Shown here: positions 17,426 through 24,987 of the stretch, in pieces
Position numbering within the stretch: position 1 is the first letter of the stretch
Layout: each line of letters opens with the position of its first letter
Notes under the pieces: model-generated
The model's database searches: none
Told to the model about the DNA's origin: nothing
Seen by the model: the letters and a program-made list of their open reading frames with translations, nothing else
Assembly (NCBI RefSeq): GCF_018283645.1
Contig: NZ_JAGSXH010000030.1
Location: 1-57,587 of the forward strand
Length of the DNA: 57,587 bases
From: Actinocrinis puniceicyclus
GTDB lineage: Bacteria > Actinomycetota > Actinomycetes > Streptomycetales > Catenulisporaceae
Direction: 5' to 3'
Translations under genes and position numbers: made by a program

Positions 17426-18505
17426 ATGAGAATCCGCTCGGTCGTCGTCCTGATCCTGGTCTTCGGGACGCTGGCCGCCTGCGTCTCCGTCCGGCAGGGC
17501 GGCGGCGGCTTCGGCGGCCCCGGCGGTTCCTCCGGGCCCGGCGGCGCCTCCGGTGCGCCCGGCTCGGCGAGCTTCGCGTCGGTTCAGCCCGACCTGGTGT
17601 TCGTCGACAGCACGCTCGGCGAGCAGAGCGAACAAGCCGCGGGTACCGGGGTCGTACTCACCTCGTCGGGCGAGGTGCTGACCAACAACCACGTCATCGA
17701 AGGGGCCACGAACGTGCAGGTCACGGACGCCGGCACCGGTCATACGTACACTGCCACCGTGGCCGGTTACGACCGGTCGCGCGACGTGGCGCTGCTGCGG
17801 CTTCAGGGCGCGCGGAACCTGCCCACGGCCACGCTCGACACGTCCGCACAGCCGTCGATCGGTGACCGGGTCGCGTCGGTCGGCAACGCCGGCGGCACCG
17901 GCTCGCTGGCGGTCGCACCCGGCACGATCACCGCGCTGAACCAGTCGATCACGGCCTCCGACCAGTCCTCCGGCAGCGCGGAGCAGCTGACCGGGCTGAT
18001 CCAGGTCAGGGCGCAGGTGCGTCCCGGCGACTCCGGCGGCCCGCTGGTGAACAGCGCGGGCCGGGTCATCGGGATCACCACCGCGGCCGGCAGCACTTAC
18101 CAGTTCCACAGCCGGGGCGGCACCACCGCCGGTTTCGCCATCCCGATCGGCACGGCGCCGGGAATCGGACGGCAGATCGCGGCGGGACGGGCGTCGCAGA
18201 CCGTGCACGTGGGACCCACCGGGCAGCTCGGCCTTGAGATCACCGGCACCTCCGCGGGCATGGACTCGGCCGGCGGCGGGGCCGCGGTCGCCGGGGTACT
18301 GCCCGGGGAGCCGGCGCAAGCCGCGGGCCTGGCCGAGGGCGATGTGATCACCTCGCTGGACGCCGCGCCGGTCGATTCGCCGACGACGCTGATCGCGCTC
18401 ATCGACCGCGACCGTCCCGGCCAGTCGGTGGAGATCGGCTGGACGGACGGGACCGGGCGCAGCCGCACCGCGACGGTCACCCTCGCGGTGGGGCCGGCGG
18501 GCTGA
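17426..18505 (+). CDS. Lipoprotein trypsin-like serine protease with PDZ domain (HtrA/DegP-like)
   Basis: 359 residues from ATG 17426; the frame is open further upstream, across the palindrome. A lipoprotein signal ends in LAAC (Cys19), followed by a Gly/Ser-rich tether (residues 23-47). The trypsin-like domain carries His89 (LTNNHVIEG), Asp120 (YDRSRDVALLRL) and Ser203 (RPGDSGGPLVNS). A C-terminal PDZ domain follows (about 262-350: GVLPGEPAQAAGLAEGDVIT). This is the HtrA plan, suggesting quality-control or regulated proteolysis at the outer membrane face. It is not in an obvious operon. Start and triad are clear; the substrate is unknown. Confidence 0.93.
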   Translation: MRIRSVVVLILVFGTLAACVSVRQGGGGFGGPGGSSGPGGASGAPGSASFASVQPDLVFVDSTLGEQSEQAAGTGVVLTSSGEVLTNNHVIEGATNVQVTDAGTGHTYTATVAGYDRSRDVALLRLQGARNLPTATLDTSAQPSIGDRVASVGNAGGTGSLAVAPGTITALNQSITASDQSSGSAEQLTGLIQVRAQVRPGDSGGPLVNSAGRVIGITTAAGSTYQFHSRGGTTAGFAIPIGTAPGIGRQIAAGRASQTVHVGPTGQLGLEITGTSAGMDSAGGGAAVAGVLPGEPAQAAGLAEGDVITSLDAAPVDSPTTLIALIDRDRPGQSVEIGWTDGTGRSRTATVTLAVGPAG

Positions 18506-18588
18506 GCCGAGGCGTATGAGAGCACGAACAGGCTCGCGGTTGCGCGTGGTTCACACAGATCGAACGCACGTGCAACCTCGGGTTGGAT

Positions 18589-18615
18589 CTCCCGGGTCTT
18601 CCTGAAACCCGGGAG
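18589..18615 (+). terminator. Hairpin after the protease gene
   Basis: A perfect 9-bp stem CTCCCGGGT (18589-18597) / ACCCGGGAG (18607-18615) with a 9-nt loop, 84 nt after the protease stop and before the next gene. Confidence 0.5.
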
Positions 18616-18700
18616 GGCTGCGAGGATGAAGACCTCCGGAGTGCGGCCGGAGCCCGTCCGACGCGGCTTCCGGATCCGTGAGAAGGGCGGTGGGCTCACG

Positions 18701-19456
18701 ATGACCTTCCACAACCGCGCGCAAGCGGCTCGCCGATTGGCTGAGCACGTTCGCCGGCTGCGGCCGCTGGACCCGGTCGTGGTCGCGCTGGCGCCGCGCG
18801 GAGTGCCGCTGGCCGTGGACGTGGCGGCCGCGCTCGCCGCACCGCTGGACGCGGTGCTGATACACGAACTGGCCGTCCCCGGATGCCCGCCGGGAGTGCT
18901 CGGTGCCGTGGGAGAAGACGGCGTCATGGTGCTCAATCGACTGCTGGCCACGCGCCTCGGCGTCGATGCGAAACTGCTGGACAAGACCGCGCAGCAGGCC
19001 GCCGCGCACACCGAGGACCTGCGCCGCGCGCTGCGCGAGCAACTGCCGCAACAGCCGCTGAAAGGCCGCACCGCGGTGCTCGTGGACGCGGGTGTCGCCA
19101 CCGGTGCCGGGGCGTCGGTGGCCGTGAGCGTGCTGCGCAAGCGGGGCGCGGACACGCTCGTGCTCGCGGTGCCGGTCGGTGCCAGCAGCGGGCTGCGGCG
19201 CCTGCGTTCCCAGGTTGACGCCCTCGTGTGCGTGCGGGAGATGCCGTGGCCGCGCCCGGTGCACGAGTGGTACGACGACGACAACCCGGACCTGAGCGAC
19301 CACGAGGTCCGGCACGTACTCGTGAGCGCCGCGCGGGAGCCGGGATCCGGCGTACCGGCGATGGCCGGGTCAGGCGCGGGGGCCGGTCAGTCGGCGCAGA
19401 CGCGCCGGGGCGGCAAGGGGATGAAGCCGCTCGTCCGGGCAGCGTATTCGGCGTAA
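18701..19456 (+). CDS. Phosphoribosyltransferase-like protein with altered PRPP loop
   Basis: 251 residues from ATG 18701 (GAGAAGG upstream); an upstream start at 18626 is less likely. The fold of the actinobacterial phosphoribosyltransferase family is present: VVVALAPRGVPLAVDVAAAL, then LGAVGEDGVMVLN, then the PRPP-loop strand AVLVDAGVATGAGASVAV. The canonical loop reads VVDDGIATG, as in the paralogue at 27.4 kb. Here the second Asp is Ala, and the PRGGVP motif has lost a Gly. Catalysis may therefore be weak or lost. The C-terminus ends in a low-complexity Ala/Gly tail that runs antisense over a decayed DUF1295 gene. The natural substrate is unknown. Confidence 0.8.
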   Translation: MTFHNRAQAARRLAEHVRRLRPLDPVVVALAPRGVPLAVDVAAALAAPLDAVLIHELAVPGCPPGVLGAVGEDGVMVLNRLLATRLGVDAKLLDKTAQQAAAHTEDLRRALREQLPQQPLKGRTAVLVDAGVATGAGASVAVSVLRKRGADTLVLAVPVGASSGLRRLRSQVDALVCVREMPWPRPVHEWYDDDNPDLSDHEVRHVLVSAAREPGSGVPAMAGSGAGAGQSAQTRRGGKGMKPLVRAAYSA

Positions 19457-19615
19457 TCCGGCGGGATCTCGATCATGTGCTTCTCGGTAAGCGGTCTGCC
19501 GCCGCCCTTGGTGAGCAGCCGGGTCATCAGGGACCGGTGAAAGGATCGCGCACGGCACAGCCCACTGATCGACGCCGATCTGGAACAGCAACGATTTCCC
19601 GCGGTTCGCGGGATC
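19387..19615 (-). pseudogene. Remnant of a DUF1295 (steroid-reductase-like) gene
   Basis: Read on the minus strand, 19533-19387 encodes SLMTRLLTKGGGRPLTEKH, continues with IPPDYAEYAARTSGFIPLPP, and stops with TGA. This matches the C-terminus of DUF1295 membrane proteins (..LLTK..G.P...Y.EY.RRTSGFIPLPP). Upstream, 19615-19595 encodes DPANRGK in a different frame, the heptad that normally precedes the conserved GLW-RHPNYFG segment, which is absent. So the gene has lost its N-terminal part and has an internal deletion with a frame change. It follows the DUF1365 gene, where an intact CFA-type methyltransferase and DUF1295 gene would be expected. The family call is from memory. Confidence 0.6.
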
Positions 19616-19672
19616 GGTGAGCGGCGCGCCGCGCGGCGGCTTCGCGGGCTGTCGCGGCGGGATCCGCGCTCC

Positions 19673-20449
19673 TCAACGGCCGAGCTTTTCCGGCTTGCGC
19701 GGAAGGACCGGCAGGCCGCGCAGGAACAACTTCAGGCCCTGCACGCGGATTCGAGCACTGACGATCTGCGGCGCGAGCGGAAGACGTGCGGCGGTGCGCA
19801 GCAGGTTCCACGTGGTCGCGGGCCGCCGGGTACCCCGCAGGCTGGCGACGAACGGCGGGCGGCCGGCGCGCTCGAGCCGGATCGAAAGGGCGAGGCGCTC
19901 GCCGGGTTCGGGCAACAGCATCCGGTAGTCGCCCTCGATCGGGATGAACGGCGAGACGTAGAACGCCTTTTCCGCGCTCGCCCGGCCGGCCGCGTCCGGA
20001 GCCAGCAGGTAGCAGTGCATCCCGCCGTACGTGTTGTGTACTTCCGCGATCACGCAGCGCAGGTCGCCGCCGCGGTCGTGGCACCAGTACACCGTCAGCG
20101 GGTTGAATACGTACCCGAAGACCCGTGCCGAGGCAAGCATCGTGACGCTGCCTCCGGCCAGGTCGATCCCGTGCCCGGCCAGGAACCGGTCCACGTTCTC
20201 GCGCAGGGACAGCCGCGGGTCGCCGAGGTGGTCCCGCGCCCGGAAACCGGCCAGGAACCGCAGCGGCCCGGGTGGGCACGGCAGCCGGGCGAGATCGATC
20301 ATCCACAGGTAGGTGCGGTACGTGAAGTCGTTGCGGATCGGCGCGGTACGCACGTGTCGCAGCCGGCAGATGTACAGCGCCGGTTCGGCAGGTTCGGCAG
20401 GTGGCGCCGCGGGCGCGGTGCCACCCGGCTGCGCGGTCACGGCGGTCAC
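19673..20449 (-). CDS. DUF1365 family protein
   Basis: 258 residues from GTG 20449, overlapping the FAD oxidoreductase stop by GTGA, so the two are translationally coupled. Homology begins at ALYICRLRHVRTAPIRNDF. Typical DUF1365 landmarks follow: FTYRTYLWMIDL, SLRENVDRFL, VTMLASARVFGYVFNPLTVY, CVIAEVHNTYG, and KAFYVSPFIPIEGDY. The family is almost always encoded beside an FAD-dependent oxidoreductase and a cyclopropane-fatty-acid-synthase-like methyltransferase, and it is thought to act in lipid modification; the biochemistry is not settled. Here the methyltransferase is missing downstream. An upstream extension of the open frame to 20815 is antisense noise. Confidence 0.9.
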   Translation of the reverse strand: MTAVTAQPGGTAPAAPPAEPAEPALYICRLRHVRTAPIRNDFTYRTYLWMIDLARLPCPPGPLRFLAGFRARDHLGDPRLSLRENVDRFLAGHGIDLAGGSVTMLASARVFGYVFNPLTVYWCHDRGGDLRCVIAEVHNTYGGMHCYLLAPDAAGRASAEKAFYVSPFIPIEGDYRMLLPEPGERLALSIRLERAGRPPFVASLRGTRRPATTWNLLRTAARLPLAPQIVSARIRVQGLKLFLRGLPVLPRKPEKLGR

Positions 20450-21813
20450 CAGGTCACCCCGAAGGCTTCGGCGGCGGCCACGCCGGAGGCGCAGCCGTCC
20501 TCGTGGAAACCCCAGCCGTGGTACGCCCCCGCGAACGCGGTCACCGCCGTGTTGAGTTGCGGAAGGCGGGCCTGCGCGGCGACGGACTCGGGCGTGTAGA
20601 CAGGGTGCTCGTACAGCATCCGGGCCAGCACGCGCTCCGGCCTGATCCGCTCGGTCGCGTTCATCGTGACGAGGTAGTCCTCCGGCTCGTCCAGGCGGTG
20701 CAGCCGGTTCATGTGATAGCTGACCACCGCCGCGTGGCCGCCGCCGTGGCCTTCCGCGGTGGCCGCGGCCGGGCGGGCCGGACGTTTCGAGCACCCGGCC
20801 AGCAGGTAGTTCCACGAACCACGCGCCGCGTGCGCCTTAGGCAGCAGCGAAGCGTCGGTGTGCAGCAGCGTCTCGTTGCGCGAATACGGAATCGCGCTGA
20901 GCACCGCGCGTTCGTCCTCGGTCGGATCGGCCAGCAGCCGGAGCGCTTGGTCCGCGTGGGTGGCCACCACGACCCGGTCGGCGACGTAGTGATCACCCGC
21001 GTCGTCCACGATGCGCACGCCATCCGCGGTGCGGCTGACCGCGCGCACCGGAGTGGACACGTGTATCGCGGTAAGACCCTTGACCGCGCGCTCCACGTAT
21101 GTGCGTGACCCGCCGACCACGGTGCGCCAGCGCGGTGAGCCGGTCACCGCGAGCATGCCGTGGTGGTCCAGGAACCGGAACAGGTACCGCGCCGGGTAGC
21201 GTTCGACGAGCGCTGTTCCGGTCGACCAGACCGCCGAGACCAGCGGGACCATGAAGTGGTCCGCGAAGAAGCGCGAGTACCCGCCGGCGCGCAGGAAGTC
21301 GCCGAGGGTCGGCCCCGGGCCGCCGGGCGGCTCGCTCAGCAGCCTGCGGGCCTGGCGGTGGAAGCGCTTCACTTCGGCGAGCATCCGCAGGTATTCGGGC
21401 CGCAGCGCGGTGTTCGGCCGGGCGAACAGGCCGCGCAGTCCGCGCGCCCCGGCGTATTCGACGCCGCAGCCTTCGCACCGCACGCTCATCGACATATCAG
21501 TTTCCTGAGTCGCGATGCCGAGTTCGCCGAACAGCCGGGTCAGCCGCGGGTAGGTGCGCAGGTTGTGCACGATGAACCCGCTGTCCACCGCGACCGGGCG
21601 ACCGCCCCGGCCCGGCAGGTCGTGGGTGTGGGCGTGGCCGCCGAGCCGCGGGTCGGCCTCGAACAGGGCTACCTCGTACCGGCGTTGCAGCAGGTAGGCG
21701 GCGGTCAGCCCGGACACCCCGGAGCCGATGACCGCGACCCTGCCCCGACCGCCTCCACCCCCGCGCTCGCTCGCGCGCGTATACGCGGTCCTGCCCGCCG
21801 TCGGCGGAGTCAT
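20446..21813 (-). CDS. FAD-dependent oxidoreductase of the DUF1365-linked type
   Basis: 455 residues from ATG 21813 with GAAAGGGGC upstream. The Rossmann site is VAVIGSGVSGLTAAYLLQRR (residues 24-43), then FEADPRLGGHAHTHDLP and VAVDSGFIVHNLRTYPRLTR. The FAD-closing region is AYHGWGFHEDGCASGVAAAE. This is the amine-oxidase-like family found with DUF1365 and fatty-acid methyltransferases (the arrangement beside sigK in Mycobacterium tuberculosis, Rv0449c-Rv0445c). A SigK-type promoter candidate lies 38 nt upstream of the start. A role in unsaturated lipid modification under oxidative or light stress is inference. Confidence 0.92.
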   Translation of the reverse strand: MTPPTAGRTAYTRASERGGGGGRGRVAVIGSGVSGLTAAYLLQRRYEVALFEADPRLGGHAHTHDLPGRGGRPVAVDSGFIVHNLRTYPRLTRLFGELGIATQETDMSMSVRCEGCGVEYAGARGLRGLFARPNTALRPEYLRMLAEVKRFHRQARRLLSEPPGGPGPTLGDFLRAGGYSRFFADHFMVPLVSAVWSTGTALVERYPARYLFRFLDHHGMLAVTGSPRWRTVVGGSRTYVERAVKGLTAIHVSTPVRAVSRTADGVRIVDDAGDHYVADRVVVATHADQALRLLADPTEDERAVLSAIPYSRNETLLHTDASLLPKAHAARGSWNYLLAGCSKRPARPAAATAEGHGGGHAAVVSYHMNRLHRLDEPEDYLVTMNATERIRPERVLARMLYEHPVYTPESVAAQARLPQLNTAVTAFAGAYHGWGFHEDGCASGVAAAEAFGVTW

Positions 21814-21850
21814 CGACCACGCCCCTTTCGTTGAGAGGACATCGGTATTG

Positions 21851-21877
21851 GTTCGGCGCATACGCGTCATCGGATTG
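21851..21877 (-). promoter_or_regulatory. SigK-type promoter candidate for the FAD oxidoreductase-DUF1365 operon
   Basis: On the minus strand CAATCC (21877-21872) is followed after 15 nt by CCGAAC (21856-21851), 37 nt before the ATG. The same two hexamers with the same 15-nt spacing precede sigK. Mycobacterial SigK promoters are reported as CCATCC/CCGAAT-like. Confidence 0.7.
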
Positions 21878-21910
21878 GTCTGGCAGACGCCTATTTGAAG
21901 GGATCGAACG

Positions 21911-22738
21911 ATGCACCAAGCCGAGTGGCGTCCGGCTGCGAATACGGTGGTGAAGCACGGCATAAGCGGAGCGGAAGAACCGGAGACCATGCAGCGGCGC
22001 ACTCCCGACAGACCCGGCGGCCAGCAGCCCCGGCTGAAGCTCCTCACCCGGGACGAACGGGTGACGAGCGTCGCGCTGCTCATCCACGGGGGGACGGCCG
22101 CCAGCCGCGACCCCGTGCCGCGCGGCAGCCTGGCGCTGGCCCGCATGCGCCTGTTCGCCCCGGCGATCCTCGACGCCGCGGCGGGCCACGGGGCGGCCGT
22201 GGCGCTGCTGCGCAACCGCTACCGCGGATGGAACGAGCCCGACGGCGATCCGGTCGCGGATGCCGGGTGGGCGTTGGACGAGATCGGGCGACGCTACGGC
22301 GACGTGCCGGTCGCCCTTGTGGGCCATTCGATGGGAGGACGAGCGGCGCTGCGGGTCGCCGGCCACCCGGCGGTGCGCGCCGTCGCCGCGCTCGCTCCGT
22401 GGCTGCCCGAGGGCGAACCGATCGCGCAGCTGTCCGGGCGGACCGTGCTGGTGGCTCACGGCGAGCGGGACGGCGTCACCAGTCCCGCGGCCTCCCTCGC
22501 CTATGTGCGGCGTGCGTACGCGGCGACCGACCGGATCTGCTTCTGGCAGGTAGGCGGCGCGCGGCACGCGATGCTGGAGCGGCCCGGCCTCTGGCATCGC
22601 CTCGTGCGCGACTTCGCCCTCGGCACGCTTGGGATCAGAGCACTGACCCCGGAGCTGGCGGACGCGCTCGACGCCGGGGCGTTGGACCTCGGCGCCCGGG
22701 GACCGGGCGGGCCGCGCGACGCGGCCCCCCGCGGCTGA
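21911..22738 (+). CDS. Alpha/beta hydrolase
   Basis: 275 residues from ATG 21911 (GAAGGGATC upstream); a second start at 21989 is also plausible. The fold shows VALLIHGGTAASR (oxyanion His-Gly-Gly), the nucleophile elbow GHSMGGRAAL, a strand-end VAHGERDGVTSPAAS carrying the acid, and the probable catalytic His in GGARHAMLERPG. This is the dienelactone-hydrolase/serine-esterase type. It is divergent from the FAD oxidoreductase across 97 nt and convergent with the photolyase (20-nt gap). No signal peptide is visible, so it should be cytosolic. The substrate is unknown. Confidence 0.85.
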   Translation: MHQAEWRPAANTVVKHGISGAEEPETMQRRTPDRPGGQQPRLKLLTRDERVTSVALLIHGGTAASRDPVPRGSLALARMRLFAPAILDAAAGHGAAVALLRNRYRGWNEPDGDPVADAGWALDEIGRRYGDVPVALVGHSMGGRAALRVAGHPAVRAVAALAPWLPEGEPIAQLSGRTVLVAHGERDGVTSPAASLAYVRRAYAATDRICFWQVGGARHAMLERPGLWHRLVRDFALGTLGIRALTPELADALDAGALDLGARGPGGPRDAAPRG

Positions 22739-22758
22739 CGGCGACGCGGACCGTGGCA

Positions 22759-24168
22759 TCAGGCGTCTGCCGCCGCGGCGGCGGCGTACCGGGCGAGCGC
22801 CGCCTCCCGGGCGGCGGCCAGGTCGACCACCGGCCGCGGGTAGTCGGACCCGATCACGCAGCCCGCCTCGCGCTGCACCGACTCCGGCATCTTCCACGGC
22901 TCGGCCAAGTGGCGGCGCGGTACCCGCCGCAGCTCCGGAACATATTCGCGCACGTAGACGCCTTCCGGGTCGTAGCGTTCGAGATGCAGCGTCGGGTTGT
23001 AGACCCGGCGGAAGACCGGCTGCGGATCGACGCCCACCGAGGCGATCCACTGCCAGTTGCCGTTGTTGTTGGCCTGGTCGCCGTCGATCAGCAGCCTCAT
23101 GAACCACTGCTCGCCGCGCCGCCAGTCGATGCCGAGCTGCTTCGTGAGGAACGAGCCGGCGACCAGCCGGGCGCGGTTGTGCATCCAGCCATCCCGTCGC
23201 AGTTGCCGCATCGCGGCGTCGACGAGCGGGAATCCGGTGCGTCCCTCGGTCCAGGCGGCGAACAGCGCGTCGTCCTCGGTCCAGGCGATCGTGCCGCGGT
23301 ACCGCACCTGGTATTCGAGCCTTGCGTTCTCCGGGTAGTGGAACTGGACGTGGTGGTAGAAGTCGCGCCAGCAAAGCTGCCGCCGCCACTGCTGCGGCCC
23401 CTCGCCCCGCGGCAGCGCGGCCTCGACCTCGCGCGGGGAGAGACACCCGAAGTGCAGGTAGGCCGACAGTTTCGAGGTCCCGTCCAGGTCCGGCCGGTCG
23501 CGTTCCTCGGCGTACTGGTGGATCGGGCCGCGCAGAAACCGGTCGAGCCGCGCCACCGCCTCCCGCTCGCCGCCGCGCTGCGCGCCTTCGAGCGCCGCGG
23601 ACAGACCGAGTTCGTCAGCCGTCGGGATGCGCCCGTGATCGAGGCCGGGCGGCGACGGTATGTGCGCCGGCGCGGGGATGGGCGCCCGGCGCGGGATGTC
23701 GAGCCAGCTGCGGTAGAAGGGGCTGAACACCGCGTACGGGCCGCCCGCGCGGGTTCTGACGGCCGCGACATCGTCGGCCACGGTCAGGCCCGGCAGCGCC
23801 TGCTCCGCGATGCCCGCCGCCTCAAGGGCCGCGTGTACGCTCCGTCCTCGGCTGCGCGCGAATGGGGTCACGTCGCGGGTGTAGTAGACCTCGGTGGCGC
23901 CGGTGATCCCGGCCAGCTCGATCAGGGCCCGCTCCGGCCGCTCGCGGCGGACCACGAGCCGGGCGCCGCGCTCCCGCAGCTCAGCGTCGAGGTCTTCGAG
24001 GCATTCGATCAAGAAGCGGGTGCGCGGGCCCGAGGCGTGCCGGCCCGCGAGCAGCCTGTCGTCGAAGCAGAAAACCGGCACGACGCGGTCGTGCGCGCGC
24101 AAGGCGGCGTCCAGCGCTGGATGGTCGGATATGCGCAAATCATGGCGAAACCACACAAGCGCTGTCAT
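22759..24168 (-). CDS. phrB: Deoxyribodipyrimidine photolyase
   Basis: 469 residues from ATG 24168; the open frame continues upstream to 24843 but that part is antisense to sigK. The N-terminal antenna domain starts TALVWFRHDLRISDHPALD. The FAD domain includes LSAYLHFGCLSPREVEAA, WRRQLCWRDFYHHVQFHYPE, MRQLRRDGWMHNRARLVAGS, and the CPD-photolyase signature DGDQANNNGNWQWIASVG with an electron-transfer Trp. It repairs UV cyclobutane dimers with blue light. Its place between the FAD oxidoreductase operon and sigK fits a light/singlet-oxygen stress cluster, although no SigK-type promoter was found directly before it. Confidence 0.96.
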   Translation of the reverse strand: MTALVWFRHDLRISDHPALDAALRAHDRVVPVFCFDDRLLAGRHASGPRTRFLIECLEDLDAELRERGARLVVRRERPERALIELAGITGATEVYYTRDVTPFARSRGRSVHAALEAAGIAEQALPGLTVADDVAAVRTRAGGPYAVFSPFYRSWLDIPRRAPIPAPAHIPSPPGLDHGRIPTADELGLSAALEGAQRGGEREAVARLDRFLRGPIHQYAEERDRPDLDGTSKLSAYLHFGCLSPREVEAALPRGEGPQQWRRQLCWRDFYHHVQFHYPENARLEYQVRYRGTIAWTEDDALFAAWTEGRTGFPLVDAAMRQLRRDGWMHNRARLVAGSFLTKQLGIDWRRGEQWFMRLLIDGDQANNNGNWQWIASVGVDPQPVFRRVYNPTLHLERYDPEGVYVREYVPELRRVPRRHLAEPWKMPESVQREAGCVIGSDYPRPVVDLAAAREAALARYAAAAAADA

Positions 24169-24253
24169 ACCGGACGAGAATATACGCGATGGAGCGGGTA
24201 GGCAGCCGGAACGCGATTTTGCCCGACCTGGTGCGTCAGGCCGCCGCGGACGG

Positions 24254-24280
24254 CAATCCGCGAGGCAGGCGGCTCCGAAG
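24254..24280 (+). promoter_or_regulatory. SigK-type autoregulatory promoter candidate
   Basis: CAATCC (24254-24259), a 15-nt spacer, then CCGAAG (24275-24280), 68 nt before the sigK start. It matches the element at 21851-21877 in both hexamers and spacing, as expected if SigK transcribes its own operon. Confidence 0.7.
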
Positions 24281-24348
24281 TAGGGAAGCAAGGACGTGAA
24301 GACCGATGTGGCGGGCCTCGGCCGCGCCGCGCAGGCGGCGGGAGAACC

Positions 24349-24987
24349 GTGACGGAACGAGTTTCTGGGCACGCGGGCGCGCACCCGCCCGGCGGGTTGC
24401 GCGGCGTGCCCGCGTCCGCGGCGGACGGGCCGGGCGGCGTCGCGGCGAGCCCCGAGGAGTGCCTGCGCCGGGTGGCGCTCGGCGACCGCGAGGCGTTCGA
24501 CCGCGTCTACGCGATCTTCGCCGGCCCGGTGTTCGGCCTGGCGCGACGCGTCCTGCGTGATCCGGCGCAGGCCGAGGAGGTCGCGCAGGAAGTGCTGGTC
24601 GAGGTGTGGCGCACCGCCAGCCGTTTCGACCCGCAGTTGGGCACCGCGCAGGCTTGGGTGATGACCATGACGCACCGGCGCGCCGTAGACCGGGTCCGCT
24701 CCGAGCAGGCCGCCGAGAACCGCGAGGCCAGGCTCGCGCGCTCGTCGGCGGTGGTGGACTACGACGACGTGGTCGAGACCGTGGAGAACCGTCTGGACCA
24801 GCAGCGCGTCCGCAACTGCCTGGGCGGCCTGACCGACCTGCAACGCGAGGCGGTAACCCTCGCGTACTACAACGGGTATACATATCCGCAGGTTGCCCAG
24901 TTGCTCGCGGTGCCTTTGGGTACCGTCAAGACACGTATGCGCGACGGATTGGCCAGGCTGCGCGATTGCCTGGGAGTGGGGCGATGA
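24349..24987 (+). CDS. sigK: ECF RNA polymerase sigma factor SigK
   Basis: 212 residues from GTG 24349. Region 2 is seen as EAFDRVYAIFAGPVFGLARR, then DPAQAEEVAQEVLVEVWRTA and SRFDPQLGTAQAWVMTMTHR (core and -10 binding). Region 4 is LTDLQREAVTLAYYNGYTYP followed by PQVAQLLAVPLGTVKTRMRD, the -35 reader. The QAWV and YYNGYTY stretches fit the SigK group. rskA starts inside its stop codon (ATGA), the usual sigma/anti-sigma coupling. In M. tuberculosis SigK-RskA controls secreted antigens in a redox-sensitive way. Here the likely targets are sigK-rskA itself and the FAD oxidoreductase operon. Confidence 0.93.
   Translation: MTERVSGHAGAHPPGGLRGVPASAADGPGGVAASPEECLRRVALGDREAFDRVYAIFAGPVFGLARRVLRDPAQAEEVAQEVLVEVWRTASRFDPQLGTAQAWVMTMTHRRAVDRVRSEQAAENREARLARSSAVVDYDDVVETVENRLDQQRVRNCLGGLTDLQREAVTLAYYNGYTYPQVAQLLAVPLGTVKTRMRDGLARLRDCLGVGR

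Noticed and set aside
22759-24843. A photolyase frame extended by 225 codons
   Set aside because: The extension is antisense to sigK; the standard photolyase N-terminus TALVWFRHDL starts at 24168.
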